From NCBI RefSeq assembly GCF_030718205.1, contig NZ_JAUZQF010000037.1:30548-94547 (forward strand): a stretch of DNA of 64,000 bases, read 5' to 3'. Of this stretch, positions 52,180 through 60,898 are shown piece after piece; the stretch's first letter is position 1; every line of letters begins with the position of its first letter. The stretch comes from Nonomuraea turcica (GTDB lineage Bacteria; Actinomycetota; Actinomycetes; Streptosporangiales; Streptosporangiaceae). The position numbers and the translations under genes are program-made. The notes under the pieces were generated by a model, which ran no database searches, was not told the origin of the DNA, and saw only the letters and a program-made list of their open reading frames with translations.

Positions 52180-54462
52180 TCAGGAGCCCCGCTGCGGGTT
52201 GATGGTGAAGGCGGGGCTGAAGTCCACCTCGTTGGGCACCTCCAGCAGCTTGCGCAACAGCTTGCCGGAGAAGTCGATCACCTGGATCTCGTCGTTGAGG
52301 CCGTTGTCCTGCTCCCAGCAGTAGAGGTGGCTCTCGTCGTAGAAGCCGAGCACCTTGTCGCAGTCGGAATAGAACTTGCGCAGGCGCTCGCCGGAGGCGG
52401 CGTCCCAGATGCAGTGATCGCCGTCCCCGCCGTTGGGGCAGTTGGTGACGAACGTCTTGCCCGACGGCGAGAAGATGTCCTGCGTGCCGGCCGACAGCGT
52501 GCCGATGCCCGGCATCGAGCGCGTGGCCTTGCCCTGGGCGTCGAAGAAGCGCAGGCCGCGGTTCTTCTCGCTGCCGTAGGCGTTGACCACGCCCTCGTCG
52601 GCGCCGTCGAAGCCGAAGGCCGTGTCGCGGACAGAGGAGTCGGACACGTCGACCTTGGTGGCCTCCTTCGTGGCCAGGTCCACGAGGACGAAGCCGAGAT
52701 AGATCCACTTGTCCTTCCCGGTCTTCCGCTCCGTGTTGAGCAGGATCTTCGAGCCGTCCTTCGACCATGCCCTGATGCTGCTGATCAGCGGTTCCTTGAC
52801 GGTCTTGATCGTCGTACGCTCACTGGACTGCCGGTCGGTGATGTAGATGAAGTCGTAGCCGTCGTCGCTGTACTGTCTGCCCCTGCTGGCCAGGTAGCGG
52901 CCGTCCGGCGAGACCATGGACTCCCAGTTGCCGGCGTATTTCGTGAACGGGCCGCGGAGCGAGCCCCTCGCGTAGTCGATCCAGTCGTCTTTGGCCTTGT
53001 CGAAGATCTCGTAAGAGGTCAGGACGATCGCGTCGGACGGGTTCTCGTACAGCGAGACCTTGCCGGGGAGCGTCTGCTTGGTGCCCGTCCGCGGCACGGC
53101 GGCCGTGGACGACGGGTTGGGGCTCGGTCTGGCGCTGGTGTCCGTGCCGGTGCCAGAGCTGGGGCTGGCGCTGGCACTGGTGCTGGTCCGCGTGCGACCG
53201 GGCGTCGCCGAGTCGGACGGTCCCGCCTGCATCGACGCCGCCTTGTCCATCTGGATGACGACGATCACCCCGGCGAGCAGCAGCAACGCGGCCGCCACCG
53301 TGATGCCGGCGATCAGCGGGGCCTTGCTCTTCTTCGGCGGCGGGTTGTACATGCTCGCGTACGTCGGCTGTCCGTACGGGGGCGGCGGCGTCGGCGGCTG
53401 CCACTGCTGCTGGGGAGGCGGCGGGACCTGCCCGGAATGCGCGGCCGGCGCCGGGTGCGGGAAGTGGCCGGGATAGGGAACCGGCACGGACTGAGGATTC
53501 GACGGCGGGCCTGCCTGCGGACCTGAGGGCGGGCCCGGCTGCGGACCCGGCTGCAGGCCGGGCTGCGGACCCGAGGGCGGGCCGGACGGCGGCGCGAAGG
53601 GCGCCTGCGGGGCCGCTTCGGCGGCGGCCTGCGCCAGCATGCCGGGCTTGGGCGCCGGGTGCTGGAGCAAGCGCATGATCACCTGCTCGGCGGTGGGCCG
53701 CTGGGCCGGATCCTTGTTCAGGCAGGCGGCCACCACGTCACCCAGCATCCCGTCCAGGACGCCCAGATCCGGCTGCTGGTTGAGCACCCGGTTGATCACG
53801 GCCGGCATCGTGTCGCTGCCGAACGGCGCCCGCCCCGAGGCGGCGAACACCATCGTGCTCGCCCAGGCGAACATGTCCGCCGCCGGCCCCACGGTATGCC
53901 CCATGATCTGCTCGGGCGGCATGTATGACGGCGTGCCCACGACCGTGCTGCTGACGGTGGAGGTGGCGTTCAGCGCCCTGGCGATGCCGAAGTCGATCAC
54001 CCGCGGCCCGTCCGCGCCGATGATCACGTTGGCCGGCTTGAAGTCGCGGTGCACGATCCCGGCCTGGTGAATGGCGGCCAGCGCGGTGGCGGTGCCGATG
54101 GCCAGCCGGTGCAGGACGGTGCCCGCGCGCGGGCCCTCTTCCTGCACCACGCGCTGCAGCGAGGGCCCCTCGATGAACTCGCTGATGATGTACGGCCGGT
54201 CCTGCTCGACTCCGGTGCCCAGGACGGCGGCGGTACAGAACGGCGCCACCTGCTGGGCCACCTGGACCTCGCGCAGGAACCGCTCGACGCTGGCGTGGTC
54301 GCCGGACAAGTCGGGCCGCAGCCATTTGACCGCGACATGTCCGCCAGAATGGTCTTTGGCGAGATATACGACGCCCTGGCCGCCCTCGCCGAGCCTGCCG
54401 AGGAGATCCAGGCCCCCCAGCCGTTGTGGATCTCCGGGTCGTAGCGCAGCGTAGGTTGCCAT
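52180..54462 (-). CDS. Transmembrane serine/threonine protein kinase
   Basis: 760 residues. Kinase domain about 15-270: Gly loop GEGGQGVVYLAK (25-36), ATP Lys K46 in VAVKWLRP, catalytic loop HRDFKPANV (D140), DFG at 157-159, and VVGTPSYMPPEQI. A Gly/Pro-rich linker (about 290-380; PGPQPGPPSGPQAGPP) precedes one membrane segment at about 381-404 (APLIAGITVAAALLLLAGVIVV). The extracellular part (about 460-760) has short repeated WD40/beta-propeller-like strands (DGRYLASRG, SGKTFVTNCP). Such STPKs sense cell-wall or extracellular signals; its ligand is not known. Divergent from the MBL-fold gene. Confidence 0.93.
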   Translation of the reverse strand: MATYAALRPGDPQRLGGLDLLGRLGEGGQGVVYLAKDHSGGHVAVKWLRPDLSGDHASVERFLREVQVAQQVAPFCTAAVLGTGVEQDRPYIISEFIEGPSLQRVVQEEGPRAGTVLHRLAIGTATALAAIHQAGIVHRDFKPANVIIGADGPRVIDFGIARALNATSTVSSTVVGTPSYMPPEQIMGHTVGPAADMFAWASTMVFAASGRAPFGSDTMPAVINRVLNQQPDLGVLDGMLGDVVAACLNKDPAQRPTAEQVIMRLLQHPAPKPGMLAQAAAEAAPQAPFAPPSGPPSGPQPGLQPGPQPGPPSGPQAGPPSNPQSVPVPYPGHFPHPAPAAHSGQVPPPPQQQWQPPTPPPPYGQPTYASMYNPPPKKSKAPLIAGITVAAALLLLAGVIVVIQMDKAASMQAGPSDSATPGRTRTSTSASASPSSGTGTDTSARPSPNPSSTAAVPRTGTKQTLPGKVSLYENPSDAIVLTSYEIFDKAKDDWIDYARGSLRGPFTKYAGNWESMVSPDGRYLASRGRQYSDDGYDFIYITDRQSSERTTIKTVKEPLISSIRAWSKDGSKILLNTERKTGKDKWIYLGFVLVDLATKEATKVDVSDSSVRDTAFGFDGADEGVVNAYGSEKNRGLRFFDAQGKATRSMPGIGTLSAGTQDIFSPSGKTFVTNCPNGGDGDHCIWDAASGERLRKFYSDCDKVLGFYDESHLYCWEQDNGLNDEIQVIDFSGKLLRKLLEVPNEVDFSPAFTINPQRGS

Positions 54463-54499
54463 GAAGAGATTCTGTCGCTATGGCACGGATCCGCAAAAA

Positions 54500-54513
54500 C
54501 TACCCATGGGTAG
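54500..54513. promoter_or_regulatory. 14-bp palindrome between the kinase and MBL-fold genes
   Basis: CTACCCATGGGTAG is perfectly self-complementary, about 37 bases upstream of the kinase start. The remaining 54514-54698 gap shows no other feature. Confidence 0.4.
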
Positions 54514-54698
54514 CTTTACGAATGTCTCCTGGATGCACGTGACGTCCAGCGCCAGTACATGGGACGTCCATCTTGGTCAACTGCCGCCAAACCCCGCTGA
54601 GCTGCCACGATGTGCCGGGGTGGCTTCCCCGTGCTCTGCCGCCGGGCGACCTGGCGGATCGACGACGGGCTCCGGGCGGAATAACCCGGCGTGGCGCC

Positions 54699-55460
54699 GT
54701 GTCGTTGACGTTCATGGAAATCCGTTATGTCGGCGGGCCGACCGCGCTGCTGGAGCTGGGCGGCGTGCGGCTGCTGACCGATCCCACGTTCGACGCGCCC
54801 GGCGAATACCCGATCGGGAACAGGACACTCACGAAGACCGCCGGTCCCGCCCTCGGGGCCGACGAGGTCGGGCCGGTGGACGTCGTGCTGCTCTCCCACG
54901 ACCAGCACCCGGACAACCTGGACAGAGCCGGGCGTGCCTATCTGGCGTCCGCGCCGCTGGTGTTGTCCACAGGGGCGGCGGCCGAGCGCGTGGGCGCGCC
55001 GGTGCGTGGGCTGCCCAACTGGACGTCCGTCGACGTGGGTGGTGTGGTGCGGGTGACCGGGGTACCGGCCCAGCACGGGCCTGACGGGACCGAGCACCTG
55101 GTGGGGGAGGTGACCGGGTTCGTGCTCGCCGGGGAGGGGCTGCCGACCGTCTATGTGAGCGGGGACAACGCCTCCCTCGACGTCGTGCGGGCCGTCGCGG
55201 AGCGGGTGGGGCCGGTGGACGTGGCACTGCTGTTCGCGGGTGGGGCGCGGACGCCGCTGGTGGACGGGTTCCTCACGTTGCCGAGTGCCGACGCCGTCAC
55301 GGCCGCGGAGATCCTCCAGGCCCGGTACGTGGTGCCGCTGCACTTCGAGCATTGGGCTCATTTCACGCAGGGCAGGGACACGGTGGAGCAGGCGTTCGCG
55401 GGGTTCGGCGACCGGCTCCGGCTGCTCGGGCCGGGCGAACGGACGTACCTGGACGTGTGA
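54699..55460 (+). CDS. MBL-fold metallo-hydrolase (UlaG-like)
   Basis: About 253 residues from GTG 54699 (MSLTFMEIRYVGGPTALL); ATG 54714 is an alternative five codons later, and the longer frame from 54573 is not supported. Metallo-beta-lactamase fold: TDPTFDAPG, then SHDQHPDNLD in place of HxHxDH (the first His is S-H-D-Q-H), PAQHGPDG, SGDNASLDVV and VVPLHFEHWAHF supply the other ligands. The pattern is that of the UlaG/L-ascorbate-6-phosphate lactonase-like branch. Substrate unknown. The cysteine-synthase-like gene follows after 58 bases. Confidence 0.84.
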   Translation: MSLTFMEIRYVGGPTALLELGGVRLLTDPTFDAPGEYPIGNRTLTKTAGPALGADEVGPVDVVLLSHDQHPDNLDRAGRAYLASAPLVLSTGAAAERVGAPVRGLPNWTSVDVGGVVRVTGVPAQHGPDGTEHLVGEVTGFVLAGEGLPTVYVSGDNASLDVVRAVAERVGPVDVALLFAGGARTPLVDGFLTLPSADAVTAAEILQARYVVPLHFEHWAHFTQGRDTVEQAFAGFGDRLRLLGPGERTYLDV

Positions 55461-55518
55461 TGCTCGCCTGTGGCGAACGGACGCGGCCTTCCGGGCCGGC
55501 GCCTGGCAGGGTGGAGTG

Positions 55519-56718
55519 GTGAGCTGGAACGCGCGAGTGCTGGACACCCTGGCCGCCGGGCCGCCGACCCCGTTGATCGACTTTCCGGTGCCGGCGCCCG
55601 GGATCAGGCTGCTGCTGAAGGACGAGTCCGCGCAGCCGACAGGGAGCCTGCGGCACCGGCATGCCAGGGCGTTGTTCCGGCAGGCCATCCTCGATGGGCT
55701 GGTCGTCGAGGGCACGACCGTGGTGGAGGCGACGGGCGGGAATGCCGCTGTGGCGCAGGCGTGGTTCGCGCGGCGGCTCGGGTTGTCTTACGTCGTGGTC
55801 ATGCCGGGCGAGCGCAGCGAGGCGCGGGCGCGGGCGGTGGAGGCGCTGGGCGGGGAGTGCAGGTTCGTGACGCCGCCGTTGGCGATCTACGATGCGGCCC
55901 GGGAGATCGACGGGCATTTCCTCGACCAGTTCGGCCGGTCGGCGCCTCATGACCTGGCGGAGGAGTTGTTCGGCCAGGTGAGCCCGGACTGGGTGGTGAC
56001 GGGCGCAGGCACAGGCGCGACCTCCGCCACCCTCGGCCACTGGCTACGCTCCCACCGCCCAGCCGACACCTCTGCCCCGAGCACCGACGCCGACGGCCCC
56101 GTCCCGAGCGCCTCCGACGGTTCGGTCCCGAGCGCTGCCGACGGTCCTGTCGAGAGGGCTTCCGACGGTTCTGTCGTGTGGGCTGGCGACGGCGCCTTTC
56201 CAGGGGTCTCTGCCGAGGGGGCCGCGCCAGGTGTCGGTGGGAGGCCCGTGCCAAGCGACGAAGCGGCGGGTGGCGGGGAACGCCGGTGCCGGGTCGCGGT
56301 GGCGGATCCTGATAACTCGGCGTATTTCCCGGGTTGGACCCTCGACACCCCTGACTACGCGACCGGCATGCCCTCGCGCATAGAAGGCATCGGCCGGCCG
56401 CGCATCGAGCCCGGTTTCCGCCCCGACCTCGTCGATCTGGTCATCCCCGTGCCGGACGCGGCGAGCCTGGCGGCGGCCAGGCACATCAGGGAAGTGACGG
56501 GGCTGCCGGTGGGCGGCTCCTCGGGCACCGCGCTCTGGGCAGCGCTGGAGCTGGTCGAACGCATGCGCGCGAGAGGCGAGACCGGCACCGTGGTCTCGCT
56601 GATCGGCGACGCCGCCGACCGGCATCTGGCGACATACCACGATGACGCGTGGGCCGTGGGGAAGGGCCTGGACGTCGGTCCTCACCTGGCCGAGCTGCGC
56701 CGCCGTACGACCGTTTAG
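55519..56718 (+). CDS. Cysteine-synthase-family protein with substituted PLP lysine
   Basis: 399 residues from GTG 55519 (MSWNARVLDTLAAG). Fold-type II PLP family: LLLKDESAQPTGSLRHRHARAL, EATGGNAAVAQAWFARRLG, TGAGTGATSATLGHWLR, DPDNSAYFPGW, VGGSSGTALWAAL. The residue that binds PLP in this family is the Lys of PTGSLKHR; here it is R45 (codon CGG, 55651-55653). After TGATSATLGHWLR, at residues 192-231, five 8-residue repeats of the DGSVPSAA type are inserted (see repeat). Either a non-catalytic homologue or a different chemistry. Family call is solid, activity is not. Confidence 0.85.
   Translation: MSWNARVLDTLAAGPPTPLIDFPVPAPGIRLLLKDESAQPTGSLRHRHARALFRQAILDGLVVEGTTVVEATGGNAAVAQAWFARRLGLSYVVVMPGERSEARARAVEALGGECRFVTPPLAIYDAAREIDGHFLDQFGRSAPHDLAEELFGQVSPDWVVTGAGTGATSATLGHWLRSHRPADTSAPSTDADGPVPSASDGSVPSAADGPVERASDGSVVWAGDGAFPGVSAEGAAPGVGGRPVPSDEAAGGGERRCRVAVADPDNSAYFPGWTLDTPDYATGMPSRIEGIGRPRIEPGFRPDLVDLVIPVPDAASLAAARHIREVTGLPVGGSSGTALWAALELVERMRARGETGTVVSLIGDAADRHLATYHDDAWAVGKGLDVGPHLAELRRRTTV
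56092..56211 (+). repeat. Five 24-bp units encoding octapeptide repeats in the cysteine-synthase-like gene
   Basis: Units DGPVPSAS, DGSVPSAA, DGPVERAS, DGSVVWAG and DGAFPGVS (residues 192-231), in frame, each 24 bp. The surrounding 70 or so residues are also low-complexity and lie between the TGATS and DPDNSAYF motifs, which are nearly adjacent in typical relatives. Confidence 0.85.
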
Positions 56719-57458
56719 CCCAGCGGGTGGCTGACCCAGACGTTCGGCTCCACGTAAACGGCGTGGTCGTGCTCCACCGAGCAGTGCACCGGGTTCAGCG
56801 CGCCCGGCACCTCGACGGTGCCCGTGCGGTCGAAGGGCAGGCCGGACCACACGCGCCATTCCGCCGGAGTGCCCGCGATCGTCATCGACCGCGGCGCCAC
56901 CTTGACGATCTTGCCGCCCGCGCGTACGTGCACCCGCAGCCACCCGTCGTACGGCAGGCCGTCGTCGCGGGTGCGGTAGGCGTACTCGCTCATCGGGGTG
57001 TGCGGTTCGAGGTGCTTCATGTTGGGCCGGACCGGCGCGACCAGCTCGCTGAAGCCGTGGCGGGCGGCACGCTCGCGCATCGCCGCGAGCATCATCGACG
57101 ACAGGCCCTTGCCCTGCAGGTCACGGCGGACGGTGATCTCCAGGGCCGAGACGGCGTCGGGCCGCGTGCCGCGCTGGCGGGCCAGCCAGCCCCGCCGGAC
57201 CACGCCGTCCCAGCCGTCGTCGGGCAGCTCGTCCCCGTCCGCCCGGTACGGGATCATGCATGCCCTGGCGACCAGCCGGCCGGGGTCGAGGTCGTCGTCG
57301 GCCACGAGCACGTACTCGGGGTAGATCGTGTCGGCGAACGGGTAGAAAAGATCGGCGATCGCATCCTGGAACATGAACTCGGGCCAGGTGTGGTCCATGT
57401 TCCACAGCGCCGCCCCGAGCTCCGGGCGCTCGGCGAGGGTCGTGATCTGGAGGGCCAT
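56715..57458 (-). CDS. GNAT-family N-acetyltransferase (large form)
   Basis: 247 residues from ATG 57458 (MALQITTLAERPELG); ATG 57467 and 57497 are upstream alternatives. The acetyl-CoA loop is VRRDLQGKGLSSMMLAAM and the fold continues MRERAARHGFSELVAPVRPN. The N-terminal 100 residues and the last 60 extend beyond a standard GNAT, as in an actinobacterial 'N-acetyltransferase' group with DHTWPEFMFQDAIADLF at the start. Substrate unknown. Its stop overlaps the 3' end of the cysteine-synthase-like gene. Confidence 0.85.
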   Translation of the reverse strand: MALQITTLAERPELGAALWNMDHTWPEFMFQDAIADLFYPFADTIYPEYVLVADDDLDPGRLVARACMIPYRADGDELPDDGWDGVVRRGWLARQRGTRPDAVSALEITVRRDLQGKGLSSMMLAAMRERAARHGFSELVAPVRPNMKHLEPHTPMSEYAYRTRDDGLPYDGWLRVHVRAGGKIVKVAPRSMTIAGTPAEWRVWSGLPFDRTGTVEVPGALNPVHCSVEHDHAVYVEPNVWVSHPLG

Positions 57459-57535
57459 GCCGAGCATTCTCACATCATGATTTGCCGGGAAGCTCATGAT
57501 TTATCGGTGCAATACCGTGCGCTAGCGTCGGCGGC

Positions 57536-59026
57536 ATGACGGAACTTGATCACAGGCTGAAGGCGGTCACCGACCTCATGGTGGCCGAGGCGCGCGAGGG
57601 CGGCGGCAGGCACGAGTACGACGGCCGGATCCAGGACCTGTCGCCCGACGGCGTACGGGCCGGCCTGGCGCGGCTCGGAGAGGGGGCCGCGCCGGCCGAC
57701 CCGCACGACGCCGAGCACCTGGAGGTGTTCGAGGAGAGCCTGCGGTTTCAGCTCGGGGAGCTGCAGCTGCACCGCAAGAACCCCATGGCGCACCTGTCGA
57801 ACCTGGATCTCGCCTGCTACGACCGCGACTACGGCCCCGAGGCCGAGCGCGCCGCGGCCAAGGCGGCCCATCTCGCGCTCTGGCCGGACGCCGTGGACGG
57901 CGCGATCGCCGCGCTCGACCAGATGAGCGCGCCGGTCGCGAAGTCCCTGATGGGCGCCGCCAGAGGGTTGGCGGCCGGTGTCACGGACGAGCAGGCGCTG
58001 GCGGCGCATGGCAGGCTCGTCGCCCACATGGAGCGTGCCGCGGCGGAGGGCGACCCCGACGCCTCGCTCGGTGGCGACATGCTGGCCAGGCTCATGGGCA
58101 CGGCCGAGGGCCTGCCGGTGGACCTGGGCCGGCTGGCGGAGCGGGCCGACGCCGAGCGCGACCGGCTCATGGGGTTGCTCGCCGAGTCCTGCGCGCGGCT
58201 GGGGCGTTCGGGGCCCCCGCTGGACGTCGTACGTGAGCTGGTCAAAGACCACCCCGACGCGGACGGCGTGATCGAGGCGGCCAGAGCGGGCACCGAGAAG
58301 GCCATCGCGTTCACCCGTGAGAAGGACCTCGTGCCCTACCACGACGGCGAGTGCCTGGTCGGTCTCGCGCCCGAGTCGCGCCGCTGGGCCATGGCGATGA
58401 TGGCCTGGAACTCGCCCGGCGAGCCCGAGGGACCGTCCTGGTACCACATCACGCCGCCCGACCCCTCCTGGCCCGAGCAGGACCAGGAGGAATGGCTGGA
58501 GGTCTTCAGCCACACGACGCTGCCGGCGATCAACGTGCACGAGGTGGCGCCGGGACACTTCTCGCACGCCCGTGCGCTGCGCCGGGCGCCGTCGGACGTG
58601 CGGCGGCTGCTGCAGTCGATGGCGTTCATCGAGGGGTGGGCGCACTACGCCGAGGAGTTGTGCGTCGAGGAGGGGTTCGAGGCCGGCGATCCGCGCTTCG
58701 AGATCGGCGTGTGGGTGGAGGCGCTCATCCGCGTCACCCGGCTGGCCTGCGCGATCGGCGTGCACACCGGGCAGATGACGGTCGAGGAAGGCGCCAGGCG
58801 CTTCGAGTCGGACACGCATCTGGCTGGGCCTGCGGCGCTGTCGGAAGCCCGGCGGGCCACCTTCGACCCGACGTACGGCCGCTACACGTGGGGCAAGCTG
58901 CTCATCCTCGACCTGCGGGAGCGGGCGCGCACGGAGTGGGGGACCGGCTTCACCGTGCAGCGCTTCCACAAGGCGCTGCTCGATCTGGGCTCGCCGCCCC
59001 TGGGACTGATCGGCGCGATCCTGTAG
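57536..59026 (+). CDS. DUF885-family putative metallopeptidase
   Basis: 496 residues. The N-terminal two-thirds are helical; the zinc site is INVHEVAPGHFSHARALR (H336, E337, H342), followed by FIEGWAHYAEELCVEEG (about 364-380) with the third ligand Glu. These motifs define the DUF885 family, related to gluzincin peptidases. No signal peptide is seen. ATG at 57536 lies 7 bases after TAGCGT (57523-57528), consistent with a leaderless messenger. Natural substrate unknown. Confidence 0.9.
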   Translation: MTELDHRLKAVTDLMVAEAREGGGRHEYDGRIQDLSPDGVRAGLARLGEGAAPADPHDAEHLEVFEESLRFQLGELQLHRKNPMAHLSNLDLACYDRDYGPEAERAAAKAAHLALWPDAVDGAIAALDQMSAPVAKSLMGAARGLAAGVTDEQALAAHGRLVAHMERAAAEGDPDASLGGDMLARLMGTAEGLPVDLGRLAERADAERDRLMGLLAESCARLGRSGPPLDVVRELVKDHPDADGVIEAARAGTEKAIAFTREKDLVPYHDGECLVGLAPESRRWAMAMMAWNSPGEPEGPSWYHITPPDPSWPEQDQEEWLEVFSHTTLPAINVHEVAPGHFSHARALRRAPSDVRRLLQSMAFIEGWAHYAEELCVEEGFEAGDPRFEIGVWVEALIRVTRLACAIGVHTGQMTVEEGARRFESDTHLAGPAALSEARRATFDPTYGRYTWGKLLILDLRERARTEWGTGFTVQRFHKALLDLGSPPLGLIGAIL

Positions 59027-59036
59027 CGTCGATCAC

Positions 59037-59858
59037 GTGCGCGAGCTCGTTGGCAAGGTTGCGGTGGTGACGGGCGCGGCCAGCGGCATCGGCCGGGCCC
59101 TGGCCCTGCGGTTAGCGGCCGAGGGCATGACGCTCATGCTGGCCGACGTCGACCACGGCGGGCTCGCGGAGACGGCCGCGCTGGCCGGGGACGGCAAGGT
59201 GCTCACGCAGATCACCGACGTCTCCGACGCGGCCGCCGTCGCCCACCTGGCCAATCGTTGCTTCGGCGAGCTTGGGGCTGTGCACGTGCTCTGCAACAAC
59301 GCCGGCGTCTACCAGGGCGGCCACATGTGGACCCGCGGCGAGGAGGACTTCGCCTGGCTGCTCGGCGTCAATCTGTGGGGCGTGCTGCACGCCGTCCACG
59401 CGTTCGTGCCGCGCATGATCGAGCAGGACACCGAGGGGCACATCGTCAACACGGTGTCGGTGGCGGGGTTGTTCGCCGTCTCCGGGTCGGGTGGTTACGC
59501 GCTCAGCAAGCACGCGGCCCTGGCCGCCTCCCAGGCGCTCGCCCAGGACCTGGCCGCCGTGGGCGCCAAGCTCCGGGTGACCGCCCTCTGCCCCGGAGCG
59601 GTCAGAACGCGGATCGCCGAGTCCGAGCGCGTACGCCCGTCCGTTCTGGCCGGCAGCCCCACCCAGGACGAGATGGAGGCGCTCGACCAGGTCGGCAGGG
59701 CCGTGGCGGGCGGCATCGAGCCGTCCGAGGTCGCTGATCTGGCCGTGCAGGCCATCCGCGAGGAGCGGTTCCTGGTGCTGAGCGATCCCAAATACGCCGC
59801 CAGGCTGCGCCTGCAGACCGAGACCCTGCTGACTGGGAACCTGCCGTCCTACCAGTGA
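59037..59858 (+). CDS. Short-chain dehydrogenase/reductase
   Basis: 273 residues, classical SDR. VAVVTGAASGIGRALALRL is the cofactor motif, LADVDHGGL the acidic (NAD-preferring) position, CNNAGVYQGG, VNTVSVAGLF and GYALSKHAALAASQAL the catalytic Ser/Tyr/Lys region. GTG start 59037 lies 7 bases after TAGCGT (59024-59029), which overlaps the stop codon of the DUF885 gene. The 3' end overlaps the opposite-strand membrane protein by 10 bases. Substrate unknown. Confidence 0.91.
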   Translation: MRELVGKVAVVTGAASGIGRALALRLAAEGMTLMLADVDHGGLAETAALAGDGKVLTQITDVSDAAAVAHLANRCFGELGAVHVLCNNAGVYQGGHMWTRGEEDFAWLLGVNLWGVLHAVHAFVPRMIEQDTEGHIVNTVSVAGLFAVSGSGGYALSKHAALAASQALAQDLAAVGAKLRVTALCPGAVRTRIAESERVRPSVLAGSPTQDEMEALDQVGRAVAGGIEPSEVADLAVQAIREERFLVLSDPKYAARLRLQTETLLTGNLPSYQ

Positions 59859-60799
59859 CGCTCGTGGGCGAGCACCCTGACCACGGTGCCGCTGCGCGGC
59901 TTGACGACCAGCCGGACCGCGTCGCCCGGCAGCACGTCCTTGTAGACACCCTGCTCCACGCGGAACGCCGTGGCCTTGTCGGAGCTGCCGTCGTGCAGCG
60001 CGATGTAGTAGTCCCGCCGCGACCCGTGCTCGCCGCCCGACTCGACGTGGACCCACCGCTTGACGACGTGGCCGGTGACCTCCTGCCGCTTATGGCCCGG
60101 CCAGGCGGCTTCGGCGGGTTCGATCTCCACACCGTGCCAGCCGCTGCCCGTGAAGATCCACTCCTGCTCGGGGTTGAGGGGCGCGGCCTCAGGCCCGGCG
60201 ATCTCCCGGCCGCGCGCGGTCGGGAGGAATCCCCGCCCGCCCATGAGCAGGCTTATCCCCGCCACGAACGACACCATCGTCGCGATCCCGCCGGCCCACG
60301 ACACCCCGGACCTGGTGATGGTGGCGTACCAGGGGACGACGAGCGCGGCGGCCAGGAGGACCGGCACGATCATGGTGGGCCAGCGCCGCCGCGCCAGACC
60401 GAGATCGATCGCACTCTGCCGGACCAGTGGCATGAACTCGCGCTCCAGATCGTCGCCGTCCGGCATGAGCGCGACGACCGGCGCGTCCGCCGCCCCTTTC
60501 ATCCGGGCGGCCACCCGTTCCAGCACCCACCGCTCGTACGGCAGCAGCGGCTCCCGCCGAGGTATCGCCAAGGCAAGACGGTCGCCCTCGACCGTCGCCC
60601 ACCCGCGCCCGGCCAGCTCGAACAGCGCCGCATGGAACACCTCCTGCGCCCGCATGTCGCGCAGAAGCTCCACCACGGGCTGAGGCGCGTCCCGCGCAGG
60701 AGGCGCCTTCGGCGGCCGCTCGCGGCTGGACACCTTGAAGGCGGCGGCCAGCGCGGCGACCCACACGGCCCACGCGGCCACCGGCCAGACAAGATCCAT
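59849..60799 (-). CDS. Membrane protein of unknown function
   Basis: 316 residues. A short N-terminal membrane segment (MDLVWPVAAWAVWVAALAA), a soluble helical part (about 40-140), then two closely spaced membrane segments at about 141-187 (WPTMIVPVLLAAALVVPWY; TMVSFVAGISLLMGG), and a beta-rich C-terminal half with YIALHDGSSDKATAFRVEQG. It resembles DUF2207-like or DUF3592-like membrane proteins only loosely. No family assigned. Divergent from guaA, 100 bases apart. Confidence 0.72.
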   Translation of the reverse strand: MDLVWPVAAWAVWVAALAAAFKVSSRERPPKAPPARDAPQPVVELLRDMRAQEVFHAALFELAGRGWATVEGDRLALAIPRREPLLPYERWVLERVAARMKGAADAPVVALMPDGDDLEREFMPLVRQSAIDLGLARRRWPTMIVPVLLAAALVVPWYATITRSGVSWAGGIATMVSFVAGISLLMGGRGFLPTARGREIAGPEAAPLNPEQEWIFTGSGWHGVEIEPAEAAWPGHKRQEVTGHVVKRWVHVESGGEHGSRRDYYIALHDGSSDKATAFRVEQGVYKDVLPGDAVRLVVKPRSGTVVRVLAHERHW

Positions 60800-60854
60800 C
60801 TTTCTGTGTTAGCACGAGTCTCCCCGGCAGGCCAGGCGCAATATTCGGGGCCGA

Positions 60855-60860
60855 TAGACT
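60855..60860 (+). promoter_or_regulatory. Possible -10 element of guaA
   Basis: TAGACT, 38 bases before the guaA GTG; no clear -35. A run of eight G (60883-60890) serves as ribosome-binding site. Confidence 0.4.
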
Positions 60861-60898
60861 AGGGGTACCGCATTTCGCCTTTGGGGGGGGTTCTCACG

